64,000 bases of DNA. Source: Roseburia sp. 1XD42-69. GTDB taxonomy: Bacteria; Bacillota; Clostridia; Lachnospirales; Lachnospiraceae. Shown here one piece after another: positions 47,547-55,268 of this stretch. Under the pieces are notes generated by a model. The model did no database searches. It was not told the DNA's origin and worked only from the letters and a program-made list of their open reading frames with translations. Position 1 is the stretch's first letter. Each line of letters opens with the position of its first letter. The translations under genes and the position numbers were made by a program. The stretch lies in assembly GCF_003612565.1 (NCBI RefSeq), contig NZ_RAZG01000019.1:1-64000 (forward strand), in the 5' to 3' direction.

Positions 47547-47876
47547 GAAATTTTACCTCCATTCTTTGATTACTTGTGTTTATTAGGCATTAAACAATTA
47601 ACTGGGTATCTCTATAAACATTATAACAAATCACGCTCTTATCCTTGTCATGGACACAACGCAACAGGTAATAGGAAAACTCCTCACTTTTTACAAATAC
47701 GTGGAAATAAAAGCAATGAAAGTATAGAATAGCAAATAATAACAAATATTTATGTCAAGCACTTTTTCTATTCATTTTCTGCCTGACACCAATACACCAA
47801 AATTGACACCACTTTTTTATATGCCCAATAAAAGCCCATAAACAAAAAGCGGGGAAAAATCCTGATAATTAGAGGC
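47547..47876. other. Right-end region of element B, no gene seen
   Basis: 330 A+T-rich bases without a supported gene. They contain a TTGACA motif on the minus strand (47754-47759), likely part of the promoter for the xis-side genes, and the TGACACCA repeats near the right att core. Confidence 0.45.
47783..47811. repeat. Candidate integrase arm sites, right end
   Basis: CTGACACCA (47783-47791), TACACCA (47793-47799) and TTGACACCA (47803-47811). They match the copies at the left end of the element in sequence and in distance order from the core. Confidence 0.55.
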
Positions 47877-47916
47877 CTAAGGATATTTACAAATAAAGAA
47901 ATAAACTGGATTGCTT

Positions 47917-47927
47917 TCAATCGTCGA
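47917..47927. repeat. Right att core of element B (11 bp)
   Basis: TCAATCGTCGA, identical to 34402-34412, inside the symporter reading frame at a codon boundary. Confidence 0.85.
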
Positions 47928-48908
47928 CAGAAGTCCCGATACAACCATAAACAGGAACGGAATAACCGCCCCTCCTGGGAATAGTGTGCTTATCAGTTCA
48001 AAATTAATTATTCCAGTATCCACTGCAACATATCCCATGCCAGAACCGATAAAGCCAAGCATCCCCATTGACAAAGGCACGATTCCAAACAGCAGCGCTC
48101 CCGCCAGGAAAGCCCTGCCTATTCTGTCTTTTCTGACACAGAATGCCCTCTGCCAAAAGCACTGGTCTCCAAATGGACCTGAGATAAGACCTATCGTTGT
48201 TGGAAGTCCGAACCCTAAAAAAATTTCCCATCCTCTTTTTGAGAATAGTGTTCCGGCATCCCCTGCGGCTCCTCCCAGCCCCATAACCAACGTTTCCAGC
48301 CCTCCACCATTCTTTATACCAAAAACGATAAAACCGATACTGGCGGCCAACATAAAGACCATCTGAACCGCATCTGTCAGTATTGAGGCTGTGATTCCCG
48401 AAAACTGCGAATACGAAAAGGCAATCACTGCCATAATAACCGTCATTGCTGTAAAAGGTATCCCGGTAAGCATACTTAATATTTTGCTTCCAGCCAACAG
48501 CTGTACTCCTGTTGATAATGCCGACAATACACCAAGCTGGAACAAATATATATTTTTCACAGCTTTGGAATGATATTTCTCATACATATAGCCGGACAAT
48601 GTAATTCCTCCCGGAATCTCTTTCCTTATCTTTTTTGCAAAGGGAATGAACAGTATCAGACACAGCACATTTGGAACCAGAAACCAAAAGAGTCCTGCAA
48701 AACCCTTCGTGTAGGCATTCTCGGTCGATGTAAACAAAGCCGGTGCCCATATCCATGTGGCCGCTATGCTCAAAGCCGACACCGTCCAGCCAGTATTCCT
48801 ATTCCCGACACAGAATTTCTCGATATTGTCCTCTTTTTTTGTCATAAATACTGTTGCCCCAAACATTACCACTGCATAGGCCAGCAGTACAAACAAAGTA
48901 TAATCCAT
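47917..48908 (-). pseudogene. N-terminal part of a sodium:solute symporter (SSF) split by element B
   Basis: The first 330 codons encode an SSF-type symporter: 'FCVGNRNTGWTVSALSIAATWIWAPALF', 'FWFLVPNVLCLILFIPFAKKIR', 'SGYMYEKYHSKAVKNIYLFQ', 'GDQCFWQRAFCVR', about ten transmembrane helices. Past the att core it runs into element B for 13 codons and stops at 47877. With the part at 34008-34412 the intact gene has 461 codons. Start ATG 48908 with GGAGG at 6 nt. It sits after a terminator, between early regulator and PP-loop genes, all on the minus strand. The solute cannot be named. Confidence 0.92.
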
Positions 48909-48995
48909 ATTTTTCCTCCATTTTTTTATTTTGAAGGAGCTTCATGCTTTCCTGCGTCTTTGCCTGATCCTCTCCTTTCCCAGAAAAACTGCATG

Positions 48996-49026
48996 AAAAA
49001 AGGAAGTCAAAAAACCTCAGACTTCC
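48996..49026 (-). terminator. Terminator between early regulator and symporter operon
   Basis: GGAAGTC/GACTTCC stem with an 11-nt loop and six T on the minus strand. It separates the early operon from the symporter operon, so the latter needs its own promoter or antitermination. Confidence 0.8.
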
Positions 49027-49112
49027 CTACACGTTTGATTTAGAATTTTACAGATACTATTTTCGCACATTTATATTGTAATTGCAATGGAAACTTTTTT
49101 GAGATGGAGTAT

Positions 49113-49703
49113 TTATCGAACGTTCAAGCCATCCACCCCAAAAATTAGGGCTGTCAGCCTTTCAGTGCCCATCCGTAAATCAGAATAGACACTATCCTTT
49201 GATATATGCTGCCTTTCTGCAATCTCCATTACAGATAAAGTACGGTCCGCCATATACATATCCCATACAACATCATATCTTCTCATTTCAATATCCCGGT
49301 TTGGCGCACTTTTACAGTACTCCCTATACAATCCAAACATTGTTTCGATGTGGGAAACTATAACTGCTGTCCTGGTGGCGCTGCGCTTTATACTCTCAAT
49401 AATAACCTCATTATCGTACATTGACATCATAGATTCCAGAATATCCAGTGCAGATTCCTCCATTTGTGTTCTGCCAAACACTGAATTTTCTGCATGCTCT
49501 TTCAGCATATGATAATTGCGAAGTAACAGCTTAGTATTTCTCAAACGCCTATCTGCTCTCTTCCCCTGCTCCTTTTTTCGTTCCTGCTCAAACATTTTCA
49601 GAGCCTCTTTTGCCCCAATAGCTGCTGATTTCTCATAAATATCTTTCAGCTGTTCATGTGTCAAAACTACCAAGGCGCCATTGTCAGTCTTCTGGCTATC
49701 CAT
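49113..49703 (-). CDS. HTH regulator at the end of the early region (196 aa)
   Basis: Start at 49703 ('MDSQKTDNGALVVLTHEQ'), set by AAGGAGG at 9 nt. The N-terminal half is a coiled coil ('ALKMFEQERKKEQGKRADRRL'); the C-terminal helix-turn-helix 'SVMEIAERQHISKDSVYSDLRMGTERLTALIFG' resembles that of the element B regulator at 44683-45489. Its place after the replication genes and before the late genes is that of late-gene activators (ArpU/RinA-like position). It is followed by a terminator. Confidence 0.75.
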   Translation of the reverse strand: MDSQKTDNGALVVLTHEQLKDIYEKSAAIGAKEALKMFEQERKKEQGKRADRRLRNTKLLLRNYHMLKEHAENSVFGRTQMEESALDILESMMSMYDNEVIIESIKRSATRTAVIVSHIETMFGLYREYCKSAPNRDIEMRRYDVVWDMYMADRTLSVMEIAERQHISKDSVYSDLRMGTERLTALIFGVDGLNVR

Positions 49704-49803
49704 GTTTTCGCACCTCCTTGAAATTTGTTTCCAATTCATATTGAATTATGATATAATGTAACTGTCTGTTGGGAGGGTTGCGAAAGCACTCTCCTTTTGC
49801 CTT

Positions 49804-50007
49804 TCATTCGGAAATCGTCTGCAGATATTCTTCTATTGTCATCTGTCCGGGTATATCATAACAGGCTGTGTCATCCACCTCCGAAACTCTGTCCTTTCGG
49901 CTACTTCGTAAGCTGGTACCGAACATTTTCTCGTAACAGACAGGACCGTACTCTGCCTCCACGCTTACTGCACTTCTTAGCTTTCTCCCGCAATTCAAAC
50001 AAATCAT
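49804..50007 (-). CDS. Small zinc-finger phage protein (DUF6011-like, 67 aa)
   Basis: Start ATG 50007 (AGAGGGG at 8 nt). 'MICLNCGRKLRSAVSVEAEYGPVCYEKM' is a C-x2-C...C zinc-finger of the DUF6011 type found in phage early regions, and the end 'YDIPGQMTIEEYLQTI' recurs in phage proteins as a conserved tail. The start overlaps the preceding gene end. Function unknown. Confidence 0.75.
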   Translation of the reverse strand: MICLNCGRKLRSAVSVEAEYGPVCYEKMFGTSLRSSRKDRVSEVDDTACYDIPGQMTIEEYLQTISE

Positions 50008-50632
50008 ACGCACCACCCCTCTGGTTGTTCACATCTTTCAAATGCAATCACCCACACCCATGGATTTGCATCCCATCCAAATAAATCGTATTGCTCCTTT
50101 TTGATTGTAGAATCCCATATATGAATAAATAACTTTTTACTCTGCATATAGGCATTCTCTGGATCATTAAATGCTTCTGGCCTGAGTATCACTCCTTCCG
50201 CTAAGAAATCATCCAGTGTCATATCTTTCAGACGCTCCACCCGAACATCCGTCACCCTCAGAAAGATTCTGGCAGCTTCTTTTGGCATATGTATTGAAGG
50301 ATGCCATTTCATCATTTTATCCGTATATCTTCCCGGCTGCGGATATGGTGATGTCCATGCTTTATATACATATCCGTCTGTCCATTCACTCCATGTTTCC
50401 CTAACCCACAAAATATCCCCAACCTGTGCGGGCGGAGCCTGTGGGCTGTCAAACTGCTTCTCGTTTTCATCATAATCATATACACCCATAAAGACTCCAT
50501 CACATTTCCGTTTTGTCACGTAAAAACCACAGGCATTCTTACTTTTTGCCCTAACCAGCTCCTTGTACTGGTCTTTTCATTGCGTAAAATAGCCATAACC
50601 ATTTCCGTATTAAATAATATAGGTCTTACCAC
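50004..50632 (-). pseudogene. ASCH-like phage protein, split by a 1-base frameshift
   Basis: Two overlapping frames. The first, from GTG 50632 (GGGAGGG at 7 nt), reads 'VVRPILFNTEMVMAILRNEKTSTR' then drifts and stops at 50516. The second carries 'CDGVFMGVYDYDENEKQFDSP', 'VGDILWVRETWSEW', 'WHPSIHMPKEAARIFLRVTDVRVERL' and ends at 50004. One added base near 50558-50565 gives a single 209-residue protein of the phage ASCH/PUA-like family, which usually begins 'PILFNTEMVxAIL.G.KT.TRR'. Either a real mutation or a sequence error. ASCH domains bind RNA or modified nucleosides. Confidence 0.75.
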
Positions 50633-50649
50633 GTCGAATCCCTCCCATT

Positions 50650-51204
50650 TTAATGCCCGCTTCTCAGCATACAAAACAATAACTCTGCCATAGGTCTTGT
50701 CCTCAGCCCTGGATTGCACTGCTTAATAACGCTTAGTTTCCATCTCCCATTTTCGCTGTCAATTTTAGTTGGGTTTTCAAATTCATCTGTAATCTCTGAC
50801 ATAAAAGGTACTGCAACCATTATTCCAAAGTGAAAAGATGAACCTGGCGCCACTTCATATAAATGTCTTGCAAATGTCCCATCCCGTAAATCCTGCAGCA
50901 GTTCTTTGTAGCATTCCATCGTTGTCACTATGTAATTTTTCTCACCAAGAAAATTCAGTCCGTTTCCACTGTAAACGTCTTTTTTGCAGCTTTTGATTTC
51001 ATAACAGACAAATATTCCCTTTTCTATAGCTGATACAGCGCACTGCCCATCCGGGACGAACTGCATAAAATCAACCCTCTTAGGCTTTCCTTTTGCCGCC
51101 CATGGGTCTATACTGACCTCTCTGGCCCAATACTTTCCCATTCCGCTAAATTTTTCCTGTACAAGGAGATTCCCTAGAAAATTTGTTATTTTTTTTCTGT
51201 CCAT
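50650..51204 (-). CDS. Restriction-fold nuclease-like protein (184 aa)
   Basis: Start at 51204 ('MDRKKITNFLGNLL'), set by AAAGGA at 8 nt. 'REVSIDPWAAKGKPKRVDFMQFVPDG...AIEKGIFVCYEIKSCKKDVYSGNGLNFLGEKNYIV' has the D...E-x-K core of restriction-like/MmcB-type nucleases. It resembles phage proteins annotated as nuclease-fold of unknown substrate. It lies among accessory genes of the early region. Confidence 0.7.
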   Translation of the reverse strand: MDRKKITNFLGNLLVQEKFSGMGKYWAREVSIDPWAAKGKPKRVDFMQFVPDGQCAVSAIEKGIFVCYEIKSCKKDVYSGNGLNFLGEKNYIVTTMECYKELLQDLRDGTFARHLYEVAPGSSFHFGIMVAVPFMSEITDEFENPTKIDSENGRWKLSVIKQCNPGLRTRPMAELLFCMLRSGH

Positions 51205-51208
51205 CAAA

Positions 51209-51634
51209 TCATCCTTTCTTCTCTGTCTTAGTTTTATTGCCGCCATATTTTACAGCTAATGACATAGCATCCTCTCCAATATCTCCAGGTTTCTCCTTTT
51301 TCTCTAATTTCTTTTGGCATTTTTCCAGTGCTGCGTCATAATCGTATTCTATCTGTTCTGACAATCTATCAGCGATTTTTAAAAATTTCTCACGATAATA
51401 GCATTCCCACTGAATATCGCTCCTTACCCCATCCAGCATTTTCACATAATCATGCAACATGCAGATAATCAAAACTATATCACCGTAGGAACAGCTGACA
51501 ACATAGTCACACATCATTTTTAAATTGATAGCTTTTTCAATCATTACCTGCTTTTCCTCTTCCATGGATAACTCCTTTTCTACCTCCTGGAGAAATTCCA
51601 AGAAGAAAAAAAGTTTATTCTCACTGTCTGTCAT
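51209..51634 (-). CDS. Hypothetical phage protein (141 aa)
   Basis: Not recognised. Mostly helical, with a coiled coil at the start ('FFFLEFLQEVEKELSMEEEKQ'), a Cys-containing hydrophobic middle ('MMCDYVVSCSYGDIVLIICMLHDYVKML') and a Lys-rich end. ATG with GAGGTGA upstream; it ends just upstream of the next start. Confidence 0.65.
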   Translation of the reverse strand: MTDSENKLFFFLEFLQEVEKELSMEEEKQVMIEKAINLKMMCDYVVSCSYGDIVLIICMLHDYVKMLDGVRSDIQWECYYREKFLKIADRLSEQIEYDYDAALEKCQKKLEKKEKPGDIGEDAMSLAVKYGGNKTKTEKKG

Positions 51635-51637
51635 AAT

Positions 51638-51958
51638 TCACCTCATAACTTTAAAACTCTTTCTATTCTGTTCTGCATGATAGCTGCTAATTTCATACCT
51701 TATACATTCTTCTCTTTCCAAGTTTCTTTTTGATGTATCATTGTCAAATTTCCGGCAATCATCACAAAAGAAGCATGGATCCCAATTATCTGAAACTTCG
51801 TCGGGAGTAACTTTTGAGTTTTCTGCATTGTTTATGCATGAATTACACGCACAGTAATAACACGGGTCTACCATTTGGATACGCCCTTTAACAGGCTTGG
51901 GGAACGGATTTTCTTCTGATATGTTCATCCATTCGTCAAATCTCAGCTGTCCTTTCAT
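51638..51958 (-). CDS. Cys-rich phage protein (106 aa)
   Basis: Eight or nine cysteines: 'VDPCYYCACNSCINNAEN' and 'WDPCFFCDDCRKFDND', i.e. two C-x2-C-x-C-x2-C-like groups that probably bind two metal ions. The start 'MKGQLRFDEWM' is of a type seen in phage proteins. AGGAG precedes the ATG. Function unknown. Confidence 0.68.
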   Translation of the reverse strand: MKGQLRFDEWMNISEENPFPKPVKGRIQMVDPCYYCACNSCINNAENSKVTPDEVSDNWDPCFFCDDCRKFDNDTSKRNLEREECIRYEISSYHAEQNRKSFKVMR

Positions 51959-51969
51959 TTATGTTACTC

Positions 51970-52416
51970 CTATCCCGCTAATTCCAGGTTGTCGAAAATA
52001 TTGCCGATAACCTCTAACTCCCTGTTTCCGTTTTCCTCACAGTTACCATACTGCCATAAAGGGAAAATCAACCCTTTGCTTAATGCACTATTAGATTCTA
52101 ATATTTCGGCACCCCATTGATGCTTTTTGCTCCACAATATACGAACAATGCTGTTCCTATATCGGCAAATATCATTTTCAAAAATCTTACTGCCACTCTT
52201 GTCAGGGATTCCAGTATATTCGCAGACAGTATCGGGGTCTACTTCATAAGAAAACGCTATTACACGTTTTGTGTCTTTGTAGTAGCTAATGCCTACATTA
52301 TGTGGTGTTATGCATGAAAAATCATTTCCCACCCACAAGTACCCCTTGACCCACCAATCTTCTTTCGGTAGCTCTTTCCAGTTTTTACGCTTTGCCTTGT
52401 ACAAATATTCCCTCAT
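51970..52416 (-). CDS. YopX family protein
   Basis: 148 residues with the YopX pattern: 'EYLYKAKRKNWKELP', 'WVKGYLWVG', 'EVDPDTVCEYTGIPDKSGSKIFENDICRY' and 'LEVIGNIFDNLEL' at the end. YopX proteins are common in the accessory part of Firmicutes phage early regions; function unknown. GAGGTGAGG precedes the ATG. Confidence 0.88.
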   Translation of the reverse strand: MREYLYKAKRKNWKELPKEDWWVKGYLWVGNDFSCITPHNVGISYYKDTKRVIAFSYEVDPDTVCEYTGIPDKSGSKIFENDICRYRNSIVRILWSKKHQWGAEILESNSALSKGLIFPLWQYGNCEENGNRELEVIGNIFDNLELAG

Positions 52417-52455
52417 CTTTCCTCACCTCATTCCATTTCCCCGCAAACCACTCCC

Positions 52456-52707
52456 TTAAATCATTTGACATACTTTGTTTTCTTCATCAAGGGTTACTAT
52501 ATGCCTTTTATCCAATGCCCTAAGTGTTCTGACACTGCAATACCAAATTGGACACCTATAAGTATCTGCCCCATTTCTGCAATGATGTATTTCAACGCCA
52601 ACCCATGACCAAAACCCGCCGTCATATCTGATAAGTTTTCCATGTGTTCTCATAATCCGCACCGATTCTTCCATCTTTGCAGATAAATTTCTATGTCCGT
52701 AAGCCAT
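52456..52707 (-). CDS. Hypothetical phage protein (83 aa)
   Basis: Start at 52707 ('MAYGHRNLSAKMEESVRIM'), set by AAGGAG at 8 nt. 'THGKLIRYDGGFWSWVGVEIHHCRNGADTYRCPIWYCSVRTLRALDKRHIV' looks like a compact winged-helix-type domain. No known function. Short spacing to neighbours suggests one operon. Confidence 0.62.
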   Translation of the reverse strand: MAYGHRNLSAKMEESVRIMRTHGKLIRYDGGFWSWVGVEIHHCRNGADTYRCPIWYCSVRTLRALDKRHIVTLDEENKVCQMI

Positions 52708-52746
52708 AATACTTACTCCTTCTTTTTTCTGCCGTATTCCTGGCAC

Positions 52747-53154
52747 TCATTTTCCCTTGTCTCCTTCTTTCTTATCTATGAATAGATCCGGCATCTCTTC
52801 CGCTCCCTGCAAAAAAGATTTTATAAATGTTTCTAATTTGGGACATGTATAGCAAAGAGTTTTGTAAAGTTTATATAACCGTTTTTGAAATTCTTCTTCA
52901 CAGCATATATGATAATCTCTAATATCATATATGGAACTAATATTTGGTTTTATAAACATATTAATTGTTGGTTTATTAAATCCATCAAAATTTCTTTGCA
53001 AAAAAATTGTTCCATTATAAATATTTGTCCACCAAACAAACTGATTGTTTTCATACGGGAATTCCTTTGTTGGCCCAGTGTACCACTTGACTTTATTCAA
53101 TTCAGTCTGTGTAAGCAGATTATTTACAAATTCAAGCAGTATTTTATCATCCAT
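52747..53154 (-). CDS. Hypothetical phage protein (135 aa)
   Basis: Start at 53154 ('MDDKILLEFVNNLLTQTEL'), with GAAGGGA upstream; an ATG at 53172 is less likely. Aromatic-rich ('FVWWTNIYNGTIFLQRNF') with a Cys pair near the C-terminus ('LCYTCPKLE'). No recognised family. Confidence 0.6.
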   Translation of the reverse strand: MDDKILLEFVNNLLTQTELNKVKWYTGPTKEFPYENNQFVWWTNIYNGTIFLQRNFDGFNKPTINMFIKPNISSIYDIRDYHICCEEEFQKRLYKLYKTLCYTCPKLETFIKSFLQGAEEMPDLFIDKKEGDKGK

Positions 53155-53168
53155 AACACGCCATCCCT

Positions 53169-53480
53169 TCATTCCATATTAGCTTTCTTCCGCTTCTCAA
53201 CTTCAATGAGTGGCGGCGTAACCACACACTTTTCCATTCCTTCCGCAAGTTCTTTTGCTCCTGGATGATTCCGCTCAATTTCATTAGCCAGATGACGCAT
53301 AACAAACAGAATCAACCCTGCATCTGCTTTAGCATAAGGTGATAAAGATTTCATAATCCGGTCTGTATAGTATCCCAGCCCTCTCTCTACCAGTTTCATT
53401 GCCTCTGGCGTCTTTCCATTAGTTATCAACTCATTTCCCCGTTCAACAAAACTTCTCATTCTATTCTCTTTAATCTTCAT
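53169..53480 (-). CDS. Hypothetical phage protein (103 aa)
   Basis: Helical protein; 'FVERGNELITNGKTPEAMKLVERGLGYYTDRIMKSLSPYAKADAGLILFVMRHLANEIERNHPGAKELAEG'. TGGAGG precedes the ATG. Between the sliding clamp gene and other accessory genes; no function assigned. Confidence 0.62.
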   Translation of the reverse strand: MKIKENRMRSFVERGNELITNGKTPEAMKLVERGLGYYTDRIMKSLSPYAKADAGLILFVMRHLANEIERNHPGAKELAEGMEKCVVTPPLIEVEKRKKANME

Positions 53481-53523
53481 ATCATACCTCCAAAATCCTC
53501 AAATAGTATTTGCCCATATTTTC

Positions 53524-54573
53524 TTACTCCATGGCCACCGGGAGCACGATTGCTTTAAAATCGCTGTCCTCAGCCTCCACAATCATTGGCATTTTAGCTC
53601 CTCCAAAAGCCATACCTACATTCGCACAATCAAAAGCTTTTAATGTTTCCATTACCAGTTTTGCATTAAAACCTATCACAAGCTTATCTGAAAGCTCTTC
53701 CTGAAGGTCCACTGTTTCGTCATAATCTGTAGTACTGTCCCTAATGCTCAGATTAAGAGAGCGGCCCTGTAATTCAAATCTAACGGGTTTAAATTCATCC
53801 GTACACATCTTTGCTCTCGTTATGGCTTCCAGCAGATTTTCTCTGGATATAACCGTATGCAAAGGAAGCTTATTAAACATAGCTTTATACTTAAAATACT
53901 CCCCTTCCATCAGCCTGGTATATACCTCATATTCTTCCGTAATAAAAACAGCCTGTGTCTTATTATGTTTAATCTGTACTTTACCCGTGATTCCAAGAGA
54001 TTTCAGCTTTTCAACCGTGTTTTTGGGTATTAGCAGTTCAAACTCCCCATCATAATTTACCCTGTCCCATGCAAGCACATGGCCATCCAGCCCAACAAAA
54101 TTTAACTCTCCTTCCGCTGCCTGAACACACATAGAATTCATTACTGCATTCGTTCCCTGCGCCGGAATTGCATATGATACACGCTTCATGGATTCTAACA
54201 ATATATCTGCATCAATGCTCAGTTCTTTTTCATTTTCCCATGCAGAAACAACCGGAAACTGTTCTGGAGACATTGTCTGATACTTATTTTTAATTCTATC
54301 TGCTTTAATCGTCATGGTATTTTTCGATGATACTGAAATATCCACCTCTCCATCCGGCAGATTGTTAATCAAATCAAACGCTCTCTCCGGAATGATAAAG
54401 CATTCCCTTTCTGTTCCCTCTAATTTAGCCCTGATGGTAGTTTCCAGGTTGCTGCCTATTAAATAACCATCCTTTACTAAAACCCCCTGTAATGCCGCTT
54501 GTATGGGCTTCTTGGGTACAGCCATCTTTACTCTATTTAATTTCTGCGCTAACTCTTTTTTTTGTATCTTCAT
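53524..54573 (-). CDS. dnaN: DNA polymerase III beta subunit (sliding clamp), phage copy
   Basis: 349 residues, slightly shorter than cellular clamps (about 366-378). 'KLNRVKMAVPKKPIQAALQGVLVKDGYLIGSNLETTIRAKLEG', 'IIPERAFDLINNLPDGEVDIS', 'QFPVVSAWE' and 'IGFNAKLVMETLKAFDCANVGMAFGGAKMPMIVEAED...VLPVAME' match all three clamp domains. It likely replaces or competes with the host clamp during phage replication. Its start overlaps the resolvase gene by 41 bases. GGAGTGGAG precedes the ATG. Confidence 0.93.
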   Translation of the reverse strand: MKIQKKELAQKLNRVKMAVPKKPIQAALQGVLVKDGYLIGSNLETTIRAKLEGTERECFIIPERAFDLINNLPDGEVDISVSSKNTMTIKADRIKNKYQTMSPEQFPVVSAWENEKELSIDADILLESMKRVSYAIPAQGTNAVMNSMCVQAAEGELNFVGLDGHVLAWDRVNYDGEFELLIPKNTVEKLKSLGITGKVQIKHNKTQAVFITEEYEVYTRLMEGEYFKYKAMFNKLPLHTVISRENLLEAITRAKMCTDEFKPVRFELQGRSLNLSIRDSTTDYDETVDLQEELSDKLVIGFNAKLVMETLKAFDCANVGMAFGGAKMPMIVEAEDSDFKAIVLPVAME

Positions 54574-55087
54574 CTTTTAACTCCACTCCTTCCAAAATGA
54601 GTATTGTTCCTGGGCAGTCTTGCAATCTGTATGCCTCTAATTCCTGTTCCGTCATAAACTTATGGCCAAATAATTCCTTCATTCTCTTCCAGATATCCCA
54701 AGGCACTCTATAAAACTTCACCAAGCCAATAGAAACCATTACATAACAGCGTGCTCCAAATTTCTCATATATGTCCAAGCTCTTCCATTGGGTATCTGTA
54801 ACAACACTTTGATTTATTCTGTCAGAATCCGTATGCTTTGCCTCAAACATAATACCGGTTCCGTCACATAAAATGCCTTTATAGTCTGGCTGCCCTTTCT
54901 TTTCGTAATATCCTCGGACAACGCCGTTTCCGTCCTTTCCGGTGATGTGAAAAGGTTCTGGTGTCTTTTCTATGTGTGCCCAGCCTTTTTGCAGATAAAA
55001 TTCACAGGAACTTGACAGCCATCGTTCGAAGGCGTCCCCGGACTCTTTACTCCGCCTGCCAATAATCTGCCGTCTTATATCAGGCAT
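54533..55087 (-). CDS. recU: RecU-like Holliday junction resolvase
   Basis: 184 residues from ATG at 55087 ('MPDIRRQIIGRRSKESGDAFERW'). RecU/restriction-fold pattern: 'KKGQPDYKGILCDGTGIMFEAKHTDSDRINQSVVTDTQWKSLDIYEKFGARCYVMVSI', with the acidic residues and E-A-K of the active site. It resolves recombination intermediates during phage DNA replication. The end overlaps the clamp gene. Confidence 0.85.
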   Translation of the reverse strand: MPDIRRQIIGRRSKESGDAFERWLSSSCEFYLQKGWAHIEKTPEPFHITGKDGNGVVRGYYEKKGQPDYKGILCDGTGIMFEAKHTDSDRINQSVVTDTQWKSLDIYEKFGARCYVMVSIGLVKFYRVPWDIWKRMKELFGHKFMTEQELEAYRLQDCPGTILILEGVELKDEDTKKRVSAEIK

Positions 55088-55268
55088 CCTTATCACCAAC
55101 CTTTGACAGTCCATCCTCTGCATAACAACCTTTGTATGCATCAAGCCATACGCACATTGTCCCACAAACTTTCTGTGGTCCTGCTGTAACAATAAACTCT
55201 TTACCACGATACCGCTCTGGAACATGGTACTTATCATTCATTACTACTCTATCTCCCTTGGCCAACAT
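55080..55268 (-). CDS. Small hypothetical protein (62 aa)
   Basis: 'MLAKGDRVVMNDKYHVPERYRGKEFIVTAGPQKVCGTMCVWLDAYKGCYAEDGLSKV' is a small SH3-like beta barrel found in phage early regions. GGAGGG lies 8 nt before the ATG; it overlaps both neighbours. Function unknown. Confidence 0.68.
   Translation of the reverse strand: MLAKGDRVVMNDKYHVPERYRGKEFIVTAGPQKVCGTMCVWLDAYKGCYAEDGLSKVGDKDA

Larger units (their letters stand above)
34402..47927. mobile_element. Integrative element B (13.5 kb) nested in prophage A
   Basis: Bounded by the 11-bp core repeat, with a tyrosine integrase near the left end and an Xis-like gene near the right end. Cargo: HIRAN protein, RHH protein, HicA-HicB-HicB, membrane protein, NLR/TPR gene with small membrane partner, antirepressor, HTH regulator, sigma factor, replication-type protein and palindromic iterons. 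There are no structural, packaging, relaxase or transfer genes. This suggests a satellite or other dependent element whose attachment site is inside a phage gene. Confidence 0.88.

Noticed and set aside
47784-47811. TGACACCA repeats as a second copy of the att core
   Set aside because: They are repeated within each end and do not flank the symporter junction; the 11-bp core alone restores the reading frame.
34402-47927. Element B as a conjugative element (ICE)
   Set aside because: No relaxase, coupling protein, type IV secretion genes or recognisable oriT were found.
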